Below, piece by piece: positions 16,106 through 25,925 of a stretch of DNA of 64,000 nucleotides. This DNA is from Candidatus Puniceispirillum sp. (GTDB lineage Bacteria; Pseudomonadota; Alphaproteobacteria; Puniceispirillales; Puniceispirillaceae). Location of the stretch: the NCBI GenBank assembly GCA_016778895.1, contig JADHOR010000001.1:62001-126000 (forward strand). Reading direction: 5' to 3'. Position 1 is the stretch's first letter. Each line of letters begins with the position of its first letter. The notes under the pieces are model-generated. The model was given only the letters and a program-made list of their open reading frames with translations. It was not told the origin of the DNA and searched no databases. A program made the translations under genes and the position numbers.

Positions 16106-17466
16106 AATATTGTCTGACCGCTGCCAGTGACAGTGATGGAAAGTTTATACCTTTGACCAAAGCCTCATCCAAAGCCTCGGCTAAAATCTCGGCCAAGCCA
16201 CTATCAACAACCCCACCGCTCCTTCAGGCCAGTGCGATCTGGGGCAAAATCGGTTTGCTGTCCTTTGGCGGGCCGACGGCGCAGATTGCGTTGATGCATC
16301 GAATGATTGTTGCCGAGCGCCGCTGGCTTAGCGAAGCCCAGTTTTTAAACGGTTTGAGTTTTTGTATGCTGCTTCCCGGGCCCGAGGCCATGCAGCTTGC
16401 CACCTATGCGGGATGGCGCATGCATGGGGTTCTTGGCGGCCTGATTGCTGGGTTGTTATTTGTCTTGCCCGGCGCATTCATCATGCTTGGTCTTGGGCTG
16501 GTCTATGTCTATTTCGGCAGCCTTGGTCTTGTTGATGCGGTTTTCTTCGGGCTAAAGGCGGCGATTGTGGTGGTTGTGGCACAAGCCCTGATCCGCCTTG
16601 CCCAAAAGACTCTAAGTGCATCGCATCAATGGGTCATTGCGACGGTTGGGTTCTCCTGTATTTTCGTCCTTTCCCTGCCATTTCCGCTGATTATTGCGCT
16701 GGCGGCACTTTATGGATTTGCCAGCACCAACCAAAGCCGTTCACTTCCACCGCCACCATTACCAAAGACGCATGACACGATCCAGATCATGCTGATTTGG
16801 ACCGTCATATGGTGGGCACCTCTGTTCGCGATTGATATTTTTTTCGAGGCGCCATTGCTGGCCGAAATTGGTTATTTCTTCAGCAAGTTAGCGGTGGTGA
16901 CATTTGGTGGTGCCTATGCTGTGCTTGCCTATATGGCGCAGGCAGCTGTCGAACAGCTTGGCTGGCTAAAGCCAAGCGAAATGATGGATGGGCTTAGCCT
17001 TGCCGAGACCACGCCTGGACCGCTGATCCTCGTGACCGAATTTGTCGGCTTTCTGGCAGCGTTCAAACAGGCTGGAATTCTAGCTGGCATTGCCGGTGCC
17101 ATGATTGCCCTATGGGCAACATTTATTCCGTGTTTTTTATGGATTTTTGCTGGCGCGCCCTATCTTGACTGGTTAACCCATCAGCCACGACTAGAAGGCG
17201 CATTAGCCAGCATCATGGCTGCTGTTGTAGGGGTAATTGCCAATTTATTTGTCTGGTTCACGCTGCATCTGTTGTTTGCCAAGATTGATATTTTGCAGGT
17301 TGGGATGATCCGGCTTTTGCTGCCGGATCTGGCCAGTTTTGACCTTCGCGTCATCGGAATTACCTTGCTTTGCGCATGGCTTGCCTTTGGCCGCGGCATT
17401 GGGCTGTTCTGGCTGCTTGGCATTGCGGCACTGGCTGGCGCCGCAACCAGCTCTATATTACCGTGA
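16102..17466 (+). CDS. chrA: Chromate transporter family protein ChrA (two-domain)
   Basis: The product contains two homologous CHR halves. The first begins IGLLSFGGPTAQIALMHRM and the second LAVVTFGGAYAVLAYMAQ, each with about six membrane segments, so this is the long two-domain type (about 450 residues). The family exports chromate, although the native substrate in marine bacteria is often unknown. No ATG starts the frame: TTG 16102 overlaps the preceding stop, while TTG 16153 has GGAAAG nine bases upstream and is the better supported start. The N-terminal stretch is repetitive (KASSKASAKISAK). It separates the heparinase gene from purH, which are usually closer. Confidence 0.85.
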   Translation: MKYCLTAASDSDGKFIPLTKASSKASAKISAKPLSTTPPLLQASAIWGKIGLLSFGGPTAQIALMHRMIVAERRWLSEAQFLNGLSFCMLLPGPEAMQLATYAGWRMHGVLGGLIAGLLFVLPGAFIMLGLGLVYVYFGSLGLVDAVFFGLKAAIVVVVAQALIRLAQKTLSASHQWVIATVGFSCIFVLSLPFPLIIALAALYGFASTNQSRSLPPPPLPKTHDTIQIMLIWTVIWWAPLFAIDIFFEAPLLAEIGYFFSKLAVVTFGGAYAVLAYMAQAAVEQLGWLKPSEMMDGLSLAETTPGPLILVTEFVGFLAAFKQAGILAGIAGAMIALWATFIPCFLWIFAGAPYLDWLTHQPRLEGALASIMAAVVGVIANLFVWFTLHLLFAKIDILQVGMIRLLLPDLASFDLRVIGITLLCAWLAFGRGIGLFWLLGIAALAGAATSSILP

Positions 17467-17590
17467 TCAGAGCCCGGATAGCATGGCCAGCTGTTTTATC
17501 AAGATCGGCAATTGCCTTTCGCGCTTGGCTCGGCCATAAAGGCGGCGTTAAATCCGCAAACTCTGCCAAACAGGACTGGCACCCCATATC

Positions 17591-19174
17591 ATGACATCTG
17601 CCGCCTCTATTCCTATTCGCCGCGCTCTTCTGTCGGTTTCTGATAAAACCGGCCTTATCGAATTTGCCACGCGGCTTACCGCGGCGAAAATTGATCTTCT
17701 GTCAACCGGCGGTACTGCCAGCCTGCTCCGTGATGCCGGCCTAAACGTTACCGATGTTGCCGAGGTAACCGGCTTTCCCGAGATCATGGGCGGGCGCGTG
17801 AAAACACTGCATCCCAAGATTCATGGCAGTCTGCTGGCGCGCCGCGACCTCGATGATCATGTTGCGGCAATGAGTGCGCAAGGCATCGAGTGCATCGACC
17901 TGCTGGTGGTCAATCTTTATCCATTCGAGGAGACGCTTCGGCAAACCAGTGACCGGCAGGCGCTTGTTGAGAAAATTGATATTGGCGGGCCGGCAATGCT
18001 GCGGGCGGCAGCAAAGAATCATGATTTCCTGACCGTCATTTGCGACCCTGCCGACTATGCCAGCGTTGCCGACGCCATTGAGAAAAATGGTGGGACTGAG
18101 CTTGAGCTTCGACGGCGTCTTGCCGCCAAAACATTTGCCCGCACCGCCGCCTATGACAGTGCGATCTCGGGCTGGATGGCATCAAGCCTTGGCGAAGAGC
18201 TGCCGGAGATTACCACAACCACAGGCCGTAAAATCATTGATTTGCGCTATGGTGAAAACCCGCACCAACAGGCAGCACTCTATAAAACCGGTCAAGACCG
18301 GCCGGGCGTCGCCTCGGCAGTGCAGATACAGGGCAAGCCATTATCCTACAACAACATTAACGATACCGACGCCGCGTTTGAGCTGGTTGCCGAATTTGAC
18401 CAGCCAACGATTGCCATCATCAAACACTCGAACCCTTGCGGCGTTGCCAGCGGCGATAATCTTGGGGCCGCATGGCGGCACGCATTGGCCGCCGATCCGG
18501 TCAGTGCTTTTGGTGGCATTGTCGCGATGAACCGGCCGCTTGACGCTGAAACTGCCACCGCTGTTGCCAGTATTTTCACCGAAGTTTTGATCGCACCCGA
18601 GGCAAGCGATGAGGCCAGGGCCATCATGGCAGCAAAACCTAATCTGCGGCTATTGATCACCGACGCATTGCCAGATCCCAGCAGCAGAGCAATCAAGATC
18701 AAATCGGTGGCTGGCGGTTTTCTGGCGCAATCTCGTGACGCCGGCATAATCGGCGTGAATGATCTTAAAATCGTCACCAAACGTGCCCCGACCGAGGCCG
18801 AGATTTCCGATATGCTATTCGCGTGGAAGGTCACCAAACATGTGAAATCAAATGCCATTGTTTTTGTGAATAACGCCAGCACCGCAGGCATTGGCGCCGG
18901 TCAGATGAGCCGGGTAGATGCGGCGCGTATAGCGGTTCACAAGGCCGCAGATATCGCCGCAATTCACGGCTGGTCAGACCCGCGTACAATTGGCTCGGTC
19001 GTAGCATCGGACGCTTTTTTCCCGTTTGCTGACGGTCTGGAAGCCCTCATCACAGCCGGCGCAACCGCTGTTATTCAGCCCGGTGGATCGGTCAAGGATA
19101 ATGAAGTGATTGCTGCAGCGGATGCTGCCGGTATCGCGATGGTCTTTACCGGTATGCGGCATTTCAATCATTAA
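17591..19174 (+). CDS. purH: Bifunctional AICAR formyltransferase/IMP cyclohydrolase PurH
   Basis: The 527-residue enzyme carries out the last two steps of IMP synthesis. The N-terminal cyclohydrolase domain begins [17 protein letters not shown] and includes [13 protein letters not shown] and [13 protein letters not shown]. The formyltransferase domain includes [15 protein letters not shown] and [10 protein letters not shown]. It ends with [15 protein letters not shown] and GGSVKDNEV, both conserved. Length is normal (about 525). It converges with mutY with only 16 bp between stops, and I see no terminator hairpin there. Confidence 0.98.
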   Translation: MTSAASIPIRRALLSVSDKTGLIEFATRLTAAKIDLLSTGGTASLLRDAGLNVTDVAEVTGFPEIMGGRVKTLHPKIHGSLLARRDLDDHVAAMSAQGIECIDLLVVNLYPFEETLRQTSDRQALVEKIDIGGPAMLRAAAKNHDFLTVICDPADYASVADAIEKNGGTELELRRRLAAKTFARTAAYDSAISGWMASSLGEELPEITTTTGRKIIDLRYGENPHQQAALYKTGQDRPGVASAVQIQGKPLSYNNINDTDAAFELVAEFDQPTIAIIKHSNPCGVASGDNLGAAWRHALAADPVSAFGGIVAMNRPLDAETATAVASIFTEVLIAPEASDEARAIMAAKPNLRLLITDALPDPSSRAIKIKSVAGGFLAQSRDAGIIGVNDLKIVTKRAPTEAEISDMLFAWKVTKHVKSNAIVFVNNASTAGIGAGQMSRVDAARIAVHKAADIAAIHGWSDPRTIGSVVASDAFFPFADGLEALITAGATAVIQPGGSVKDNEVIAAADAAGIAMVFTGMRHFNH

Positions 19175-19190
19175 TCAGACCACCAGCCGT

Positions 19191-20357
19191 CTAAATCTGA
19201 TCGCCGCGGTGACGCTCTGATCGCGGCAAGCTGGCAACCGCGGCTTTCCAGACTTTGCGCATCAGGCTTGGCAGATCAGCTGGCCGTGGCGATGCCCAAT
19301 GACCAGGATTGCCAGTATTGCTGGCATTACTGGCGTTGCCAAGGGAGATGTTTTTCACGCGGGCGACACAGATTTTCATCTCAAGCGCAAAATGCGTGAA
19401 TATGTGTAGAACCGGCTCATCAAGCAAAACCCAATCAGCCGGAAATGGCGCATTATCCTGATTAAGGCCGAGATCGGCCTGTGAGGAGGCAAGACCTGTC
19501 TCGGGGAATGCCAGCATACCGCCAAGCAACCCTTTTTCCGGACGGCGCTGCAAAAACACCTCCCCCCGGTCATTGATCGCGACAAAAGCGATGGCACGGC
19601 GAACTGGCTTTACCGCTTTTGCCGGCTTAACCGGCAATTTATCGACAATCCCTTGTGCCAGCGCCTGACAGGAACCGGCAAAACAGCAGGCCGCACAGGC
19701 CGGCTGCCGCGGCGTACAGACCGCATTGGCAAAATCCATCAGGGCTTGTGGCCAGTCGGATGGGCGTTCCACCGGCAAAATCCCTTGATAGGCATCGGCA
19801 ATTTCAGCTTTCGCCGTGGGCAAGGGCGTTTCGATAGCAAAATAGCGACTGAAAAGACGCTCGATATTACCGTCAACAACCACCGTTTGCTGTCCAAAGC
19901 CGATCGCCGCAATCGCACCAGCAGTATAGGGGCCAACCCCTGGGAGCCGGCGCAGACCGGTAACAATATCCACCAGATTAGCCTGCGGCGTGTCTGGATT
20001 AGTTTGCGGCTGGTAAAAATTGGCAAAATCGCCGCCCCACTCATCCGCCACCATAATTGCAGCTTTGTGGAGATTCCGCGCGCGTGCGTAATAGCCAAGA
20101 CCCGCCCAAGCGGACAGCACATCTTCCAATGGTGCTGCGGCAAGATCGCCAATCGTTGGCCAGCGACGAGTAAAATCAAGAAAATACGGGATCACCGTCG
20201 CCACAACGGTTTGCTGAAGCATAATTTCAGACAGCCACACATGGTAGGCTGGGGCCAGATCAGGCCAGCGTCGTCGCCACGGCAGATCGCGCCCGTACCG
20301 GTCGTACCAGCGAAACAGGGCGGCGCTTGGAAATATATCCTGGTTTGTCTTTACCAC
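19191..20357 (-). CDS. mutY: A/G-specific adenine glycosylase MutY
   Basis: MutY removes adenine mispaired with 8-oxoguanine. The helix-hairpin-helix segment LPGVGPYTAGAIAAIGFG is followed by the catalytic Asp in VVVDGNIERLFSR. The 4Fe-4S cluster motif C-x6-C-x2-C-x5-C lies at about residues 213-230 (CTPRQPACAACCFAGSC). A NUDIX-like C-terminal domain follows (about 250-370) for recognising 8-oxoG. The 388-residue frame starts at GTG 20357; a stop closes the frame just upstream and there is no ATG alternative. A short tandem repeat lies directly upstream. Confidence 0.96.
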   Translation of the reverse strand: MVKTNQDIFPSAALFRWYDRYGRDLPWRRRWPDLAPAYHVWLSEIMLQQTVVATVIPYFLDFTRRWPTIGDLAAAPLEDVLSAWAGLGYYARARNLHKAAIMVADEWGGDFANFYQPQTNPDTPQANLVDIVTGLRRLPGVGPYTAGAIAAIGFGQQTVVVDGNIERLFSRYFAIETPLPTAKAEIADAYQGILPVERPSDWPQALMDFANAVCTPRQPACAACCFAGSCQALAQGIVDKLPVKPAKAVKPVRRAIAFVAINDRGEVFLQRRPEKGLLGGMLAFPETGLASSQADLGLNQDNAPFPADWVLLDEPVLHIFTHFALEMKICVARVKNISLGNASNASNTGNPGHWASPRPADLPSLMRKVWKAAVASLPRSERHRGDQI

Positions 20358-20377
20358 GCGATGTGCTGCCCTAGTTG

Positions 20378-20427
20378 TTCATGTCGTTTGGGTTCATGTC
20401 GTTTGGGTTCATGTCGTTTGGGTTCAT
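20378..20427. repeat. 15 bp direct tandem repeat, 3.3 copies, upstream of mutY
   Basis: The unit TTCATGTCGTTTGGG is repeated perfectly at 20378-20392, 20393-20407 and 20408-20422, with a five-base partial copy after it. It lies 20 bp upstream of the mutY GTG start. On the minus strand the repeat reads as ATG AAC CCA AAC GAC units, which could encode a 17-residue peptide of MNPND repeats ending in TAG just before mutY. Whether it is translated is unknown. Confidence 0.9.
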
Positions 20428-20571
20428 ATTTTGATCGGCTGTTGCGATGATCCGGCAATCACCATTATTTGCTTCAAAGATTGGCCATGCTAGAGTATCA
20501 CACGCGCGGGTCAAGCCACCCGAGGCCGACGTCTAGTTAAGTTCAACCAATAGCGAAACCGACGCAATATT

Positions 20572-21078
20572 ATGGTTAAAACGCCTAAAAACCGATCGAA
20601 TAAAATGCGGCGGCTATCCACGATGATTGACCCTATGATCGCTCCATCCGCGCAGGAACGCGGCTTTGCGATCAGCCGCCTGATTTCACATTGGACCGAA
20701 ATCGTTGGCAATACTGCCGAATGGTGCCGACCAGCAGATATTCACTTTCCACGCGGCAGCAGGAACAATGGAACGCTGAAACTGCAAATCGCATCGGGCC
20801 GCGGGCCACAGGCCCAAGCCCTGACCGCCCAGATCATTGATCAGGTGAATGCCGCCTTCGGCTATCAGGCGGTTAGCCGTATCACCCTTGTGCAAAGCCT
20901 TGTTCCGGCTCAGGCTCCAGCCTCATCGGTCAGCGAGCCAGCAAAGCGAAAACCGTCGGCAATTTCTGATGTGGCAAATATCTGGGCACTTGATGAAAAG
21001 CTGAAAGATATCAAATCGCCGGAATTACGCGCCGCCCTGCGGCGTCTTGGCGGGCCGGTTACTGATGATGACAATTGA
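20572..21078 (+). CDS. DUF721/DciA-like protein
   Basis: The 168-residue protein has the DUF721 domain in its first 110 residues (ISRLISHWTEIVGNTAEWCRP, then GTLKLQIASGRGPQAQAL and QVNAAFGYQAVSRITLVQS). DciA-type members help load the replicative helicase DnaB in bacteria lacking DnaC; the alphaproteobacterial DUF721 proteins are related. The C-terminal 50 residues are variable and charged. It is divergent from mutY and first in a run with dsbA-like and smc genes, an arrangement common in the class. ATG 20572 is the simplest start; ATG 20605 is possible. Confidence 0.85.
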   Translation: MVKTPKNRSNKMRRLSTMIDPMIAPSAQERGFAISRLISHWTEIVGNTAEWCRPADIHFPRGSRNNGTLKLQIASGRGPQAQALTAQIIDQVNAAFGYQAVSRITLVQSLVPAQAPASSVSEPAKRKPSAISDVANIWALDEKLKDIKSPELRAALRRLGGPVTDDDN

Positions 21079-21188
21079 CCGGGACGAGGCTTTACGGTAA
21101 CAGCCATAGAAAATAGCGAGATTAGCCCACGCCAGCATCCAAATTAATTGGCGCTGCTACGAAATCGCGCATTGCCCCGATTTTACCC

Positions 21189-21842
21189 TTGGATTATGAT
21201 TGGTCCATGATGACAGAAAACCTCACAGATTCCCTCACCAACCGCCGTTCGCTCCTGCTTGGAGGCGCGGCGATGATACTTTTGCCGACCGCAGTATTTG
21301 CCGCCGAGGTAACGATTGAGCATGTCACATCGCCCCGCATTCTCGGCAAAGCAGATGCATCGATCAAGGTTGTCGAATTATTTTCCATGACCTGCCCGCA
21401 TTGCGCCAACTTTCACAACAAGACGTTTCCAGATGTGAAAACGCGACTGATCGACACTGGTATGGTTAGTTTTGAGATGCAACCTTTCCCGCTGGACCAG
21501 ATCGCGTTGCGCGCTCATGCATTGGCGCGCGCCCTGCCCAAGAGCAAATATTTTCCAATGATTTCAATGCTTTTGAAGGATATTGATCGTTGGGCTCGCA
21601 ATCCAGATCCGCTGTCGGCACTGGCGCAGATAGCAAAGCTGGCTGGAATGGGAAAGGCAGACTTTGACGCGGTCATGGGCAACCGGCCGCTTCTCGAAGC
21701 GATCGTTGAAATGCGTCAAAACGCATATAAAAGCTGGAGCATAAAATCGACTCCATCCTTTGTGGTGAATGGTAAAACCATCATTTCCGGCGATCTGTCA
21801 TATGAGGATTTTGCTGCCAAGATAAATGCAACGGACGCCTGA
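21189..21842 (+). CDS. DsbA-family periplasmic thiol:disulfide oxidoreductase
   Basis: The product has a signal region with twin arginines (TNRRSLLLGGAAMILLPTAVFA) and then a thioredoxin fold with an inserted helical domain. The active site is CPHC at Cys69-Cys72 (numbered from ATG 21189), and the cis-proline loop is STPSFVVNG. It probably oxidises or isomerises disulfides in exported proteins. The twin-Arg motif and following hydrophobic stretch suggest Tat or Sec export. ATG 21207 or 21210 may be the real start, leaving a more normal signal peptide. It sits 31 bp upstream of smc. Confidence 0.92.
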   Translation: MDYDWSMMTENLTDSLTNRRSLLLGGAAMILLPTAVFAAEVTIEHVTSPRILGKADASIKVVELFSMTCPHCANFHNKTFPDVKTRLIDTGMVSFEMQPFPLDQIALRAHALARALPKSKYFPMISMLLKDIDRWARNPDPLSALAQIAKLAGMGKADFDAVMGNRPLLEAIVEMRQNAYKSWSIKSTPSFVVNGKTIISGDLSYEDFAAKINATDA

Positions 21843-21873
21843 TCCAGGGTTTCCAAAATGACAGGTTGTTAAT

Positions 21874-24800
21874 GTGATTTTTCGAAGCCTGAAAATGGCC
21901 GGGTTCAAATCCTTTGCAGAATCAGCAGAGGTTGAGATTGATTCCGGCCTGACTGGCATCGTTGGACCAAACGGCTGTGGCAAATCGAATATCGTAGAAG
22001 GCCTGCGCTGGGTCATGGGCGAAAGCTCGGCTCGCCAAATGCGTGGCGGCGAAATGGATGATGTGATTTTCGGCGGCACCGAGCAACGACCAGCGCGCAA
22101 TCTTGCCGAAATCACCCTGCAAATAGATAATCATCTGCGAAAGGCACCGGCCGAATTCAACAATAGTGATGAGCTGGAAATCACCCGTAAAATCGAACGT
22201 GGGAAAGGCAGCAGCTATTATGTAAATACAAAACCGGCGCGGGCGCGTGACGTGCAATTAATGTTTGCCGATACCGCCACCGGCGCCAGATCGTCTGGGA
22301 TCGTCAGCCAAGGGCGGATTGGCGCGATTGTCGGTGCCAAGCCAGTCGACCGCCGTACGCTAATCGAAGAAGCGGCAAACATTCGGGGCCTGCACGCCCG
22401 CCGGCATGAGGCTGAATTACGCCTTCGTGCTGCCGAAACAAATCTTGAGCGCTTAGATGATGTTATTGCCGGCCTAAGTGAGCAGCGTGACTCGCTTCAC
22501 AAACAGGCGCGCCAAGCGGCGCGGTACCGGTCGGTTGCCGATCGCATTCGTAAAGCCGAGGCGCAATTCCTTCTTGCCCGTTGGCGCGCTGGTGAAAAAG
22601 ACCTAGAGGCGGCAACAGCCGCGTTGGCAGCAGCCAGACTGGATGTTGGCGCGCGCGCCGAAATTGCCGCACGAAGGGCCGGTGCACGCAGCGAGATTGC
22701 CGCGTCACTGCCGCCCCTGCGGGCTGCCGAGGCGGAAAAGGCGGCGGAATATCAGCGCCTCGCCCTTGGCCGTGAAGAGCTCGACCGTGAAGAAGCGCGG
22801 GTGACTGATGCGCTGGCCCAGCTTGCCAGCCGCCAGGCCCAGCTAAGCCAAGATATCGTCCGTGAAACCAGTCTTCTTGATGATGCAAAATCTGCTGTTG
22901 CGCGGCTTGCCGAGGAGGCCGAAGCGTTGGCGATCCAGATTGCCGAAGCGGCCCCAAAACAGGCAGCTGCCAGCGATATTCTGAACACTGCCCGCGTTAC
23001 CGCCAGCCAAAATGAGACCAATCTTGCCGAGGCGAGCGCCGCGCTTCGGGCAGCCGCGACCACCCGTAACAGCCTAACCAGCCGAAAACAGGATTTAGAG
23101 GCACACATCCAGTTGGCAACGACCGCGTTATCACAATTATCACTGGAGGTTATGCTAAAGGCAGCCGGCCAGTCAGATCGGGAAAAACAGGAAGCCGAAG
23201 CCGATTTCATGGCAGCGCAATCAGCATTGGAAGCGGCTGAACAGGCGCTGACCGATGCCACCGCCGCCACCGAGTCTGCGCTCAACGCCAAGCGCGACAG
23301 CGAATCACTGATGACCCGTCTGCAGGCTGAAATTGACGCTTTGCAATATCTGCTGGCCGATCTTGGTGACCAGGCATCAGCCCCGATCGCCGATCAATTA
23401 TCCGTTCGCGACGGCATGGAAACGGCGCTAGCCGGTTATTTGGCGGATGAATTATCGGCACCGATCGACAGCGGCAATCAGGGGTTCTGGCGAAATGGCA
23501 GCCAGCCGCGCCTGTTGCCGCCTGATGGCACAATCCCGCTTGCCAATTTTGTTATCGGCGCATCGGCGCTGGCAGCATCGCTTGCTGGCGTTGGCGTCGT
23601 TGATGATGCGGCCAGTGGGGAGAGATTGCAATTTAGCCTGCTTCCGGGGCAAGCCGTAGTGACAAAATCAGGCAGCCTATGGCGCTGGGACGGCTTTGTG
23701 CGTCATGCCAATCAATCTGACAAGGGCGCCGAGCGGATTCGCCAGAGACGCCGACTCGAATCCCTTCAAAGCGACGCCGCCAAGGCCGCAAAAAAACTCG
23801 ATCAAAGCGACACACTTGCCCGATCCAGCGAAACCGCGCTTAGCACGGCACGAGAGACTTTTCAAAGCTGCCGCAGCATCAGCATGCAGGCAGAACAGAC
23901 CTTTGGTGACAGCCGCCGCCGCGCAGAGTCTGATGCGTTGAAACTAGCCGCCGGGCGGGAGCGTGCCAGCGAATTAAACACCAGCTTGGATCAATTAACC
24001 GCGGCTCTCGCCAGCTGCGATGTGGAAATATCGGCGCTTGCCGATGATGCTGCGCTTGGCGTTGCAGAAACCGATGCCAGAGCAGCTGCCGAGGCGTCAA
24101 GAGCCGCACTTGCCGACGCGATGCAGGCGGAAGCACGCCTTGCCGATGTCATCGTAACCGCCACCCGCCGTGAGGCCAGCTGCGGGCAGGAAACCAGCGC
24201 CTGGCAACAGCGCCTCGATGGTGCCAGTAGCCGGATTGCCGAGCTGGAAGCGCGGCTTGCTGATAGCAATCAGGAACAGCAGCGGCTGCAGGCCCTTCCC
24301 GAGACAATCGCAAAACAGCGACTTAACATTGGTGATCTGCTGGAAATTGCCGAGGCAAACCGGCAAAGCGCCGCCGACGCGCTGCGCCTTGCCGAAACCA
24401 ACCTGAACGAGGCCGAGTCACTGCAGCGCGATGCTGATAATGCGATGGCGACTGCCCGCGAAACCCAAATCCGCGCCGAGGCCAGCGAGGAACGCTGCAA
24501 TGCCGCACTTGCCGAATTAAAAGAGCGGATTCGGGATAAATTGAACTGCGCGCCGGATGCGGTCGCCAAAATTGCCGGCGCTGAAGACGGAGCGGCGCTA
24601 GGCGGTCTGGACGTTCTGGAGGAGCGCGTGCATCGTCTGATCCGTGAACGCGATAACATTGGACCAGTCAACCTTCGGGCTGAGGCCGAGATGGAAGATG
24701 TTGCGACGCGCGTCAACAGTATGGAAACCGAACGCGATGATCTGATCGCGGCGATTGGTAAATTACGCACCGCGATCAGCCAGTTGAACCGGGAAGGGCG

Positions 24801-25290
24801 TGAACGCCTGCTCAAAAGTTTTGGCGAGGTGAATGATCATTTCAAGCGGCTGTTTAAGAAACTGTTTGGCGGCGGTACTGCTGAACTACAACTGATTAAT
24901 GCCGACGATCCGCTGGAGGCGGGGCTGGAGATTCTGGCAAGTCCGCCCGGCAAACGGCTGCAATCACTATCGCTTTTATCTGGCGGTGAGCAGGCACTAA
25001 CTGCATTGGCTATTATTTTTGCGGTGTTTTTGACCAATCCAGCGCCAATTTGTGTACTTGACGAGGTGGATGCGCCGCTTGACGATTCGAATGTCGTGCG
25101 GTTCTGTGATCTTTTGCGTGATATTTGTGATCAGACCAACACCCAATTCCTTGTCATTACCCATCACCGTATGACAATGGCTCGCATGGACAGGCTTTTT
25201 GGCATCACGATGGAACAGCGCGGCATTTCCAAGCTGGTGTCGGTTGACCTGCAGACTGCCGAGAGAATTCCTAACACTGCGGTCGCTTAG
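21874..25290 (+). CDS. smc: Chromosome segregation protein SMC
   Basis: The 1138-residue ATPase organises chromosomes with ScpA/ScpB. The head begins IFRSLKMAGFKSFAES, with Walker A GPNGCGKSN at residues 31-39. Two long coiled-coil arms rich in Ala, Glu and Arg flank a hinge around residues 500-620 (including FVIGASALAASLAGVGVVDD). The C-terminal head has the signature LLSGGEQALTALA and Walker B CVLDEVDAPLDDSN. The start is GTG 21874; the ATG three bases upstream (21871) runs straight into TGA. Length is normal for alphaproteobacteria. The Ala-rich coiled coils produce many long antisense open frames that are not genes. Confidence 0.97.
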   Translation: MIFRSLKMAGFKSFAESAEVEIDSGLTGIVGPNGCGKSNIVEGLRWVMGESSARQMRGGEMDDVIFGGTEQRPARNLAEITLQIDNHLRKAPAEFNNSDELEITRKIERGKGSSYYVNTKPARARDVQLMFADTATGARSSGIVSQGRIGAIVGAKPVDRRTLIEEAANIRGLHARRHEAELRLRAAETNLERLDDVIAGLSEQRDSLHKQARQAARYRSVADRIRKAEAQFLLARWRAGEKDLEAATAALAAARLDVGARAEIAARRAGARSEIAASLPPLRAAEAEKAAEYQRLALGREELDREEARVTDALAQLASRQAQLSQDIVRETSLLDDAKSAVARLAEEAEALAIQIAEAAPKQAAASDILNTARVTASQNETNLAEASAALRAAATTRNSLTSRKQDLEAHIQLATTALSQLSLEVMLKAAGQSDREKQEAEADFMAAQSALEAAEQALTDATAATESALNAKRDSESLMTRLQAEIDALQYLLADLGDQASAPIADQLSVRDGMETALAGYLADELSAPIDSGNQGFWRNGSQPRLLPPDGTIPLANFVIGASALAASLAGVGVVDDAASGERLQFSLLPGQAVVTKSGSLWRWDGFVRHANQSDKGAERIRQRRRLESLQSDAAKAAKKLDQSDTLARSSETALSTARETFQSCRSISMQAEQTFGDSRRRAESDALKLAAGRERASELNTSLDQLTAALASCDVEISALADDAALGVAETDARAAAEASRAALADAMQAEARLADVIVTATRREASCGQETSAWQQRLDGASSRIAELEARLADSNQEQQRLQALPETIAKQRLNIGDLLEIAEANRQSAADALRLAETNLNEAESLQRDADNAMATARETQIRAEASEERCNAALAELKERIRDKLNCAPDAVAKIAGAEDGAALGGLDVLEERVHRLIRERDNIGPVNLRAEAEMEDVATRVNSMETERDDLIAAIGKLRTAISQLNREGRERLLKSFGEVNDHFKRLFKKLFGGGTAELQLINADDPLEAGLEILASPPGKRLQSLSLLSGGEQALTALAIIFAVFLTNPAPICVLDEVDAPLDDSNVVRFCDLLRDICDQTNTQFLVITHHRMTMARMDRLFGITMEQRGISKLVSVDLQTAERIPNTAVA

Positions 25291-25377
25291 CGGCTGCTTT
25301 TGGCTGATTCAAACAACCCATTTTCCCAAGCCAGCTAATCCGCAGAAATCTGCGGCAAAAGAACACCCATTGAAGGC

Positions 25378-25407
25378 TTGACAAAGACCGGCCCACCCCC
25401 CTATTTT
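25378..25407 (+). promoter_or_regulatory. Candidate sigma70-type promoter of the atp F0 operon
   Basis: A perfect -35 hexamer TTGACA (25378-25383) is followed after 18 bp by TATTTT (25402-25407), a 4/6 match to the -10 consensus. It lies about 145 bp upstream of atpI in the 263 bp gap after smc, leaving a long 5' leader. This is the clearest promoter-like sequence I found by eye in the window. Assignment is from sequence only. Confidence 0.55.
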
Positions 25408-25553
25408 GAGCGCGATTTGGGTAGGGGCGGTAGCTGGGCATTCTAGCGCCAAAATTCCTGACTAATTCGGTAGAGGAAAAGCAGAGGTACAGCTTCGTAA
25501 AAAGCGCCATATCCGGCCGTGGTTAAAACGGCAAATCAGGATTGGATAACCAG

Positions 25554-25910
25554 ATGAACGAAAAAGACACGCAAAAAGACAATCAACGTCTTGCGGATAT
25601 TGACCGTCGTCTGGATAAGCTGCAGGCGCAGCGGGAAGAAAAAGACCGGCCCGGCCGATCTGCCCTTCCCGAGGGTATGGCAGCGATAATGGGACGCGTT
25701 GCGACCGAGCTTGTGGCCGGTGTTGTGGTTGGTGCTTTTATCGGGTGGTCGCTGGATAGATGGCTTGAGACATCGCCGCTTTTTATGCTGGTGCTGTTCT
25801 TTATGGGAGCGATCGCCGGCATGTTGAATGTATGGCGTGTATTCACCGGCCGTGGATTGGCCGCTGGTTATTTCGATGAGCATAAAAACTCATCAGACAA
25901 AGACGATTAA
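25554..25910 (+). CDS. atpI: ATP synthase accessory protein I (AtpI)
   Basis: The 118-residue protein has a charged, helical N-terminus (about 40 residues) and two membrane helices (MGRVATELVAGVVVGAFIGW and LFMLVLFFMGAIAGMLNVW). This is the plan of the AtpI/Gene1 family, which assists F0 assembly, particularly the c-ring. ATG 25554 is preferred over an upstream TTG at 25542. It is the first gene of the F0 operon, 15 bp before atpB. AtpI sequences are poorly conserved, so the call rests partly on position. Confidence 0.9.
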   Translation: MNEKDTQKDNQRLADIDRRLDKLQAQREEKDRPGRSALPEGMAAIMGRVATELVAGVVVGAFIGWSLDRWLETSPLFMLVLFFMGAIAGMLNVWRVFTGRGLAAGYFDEHKNSSDKDD

Positions 25911-25925
25911 GGGAGCTGACAGGCA

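Noticed and set aside
22752-24815. Several long Ser/Ala-rich minus-strand frames inside smc
   Set aside because: They are mirror images of the Ala/Glu/Arg-rich coiled coil of SMC, with no motifs or ribosome sites.
25340-25355. Terminator after smc
   Set aside because: CCGCAG/CTGCGG forms a hairpin but no T run follows on either strand, so it is not a convincing terminator.
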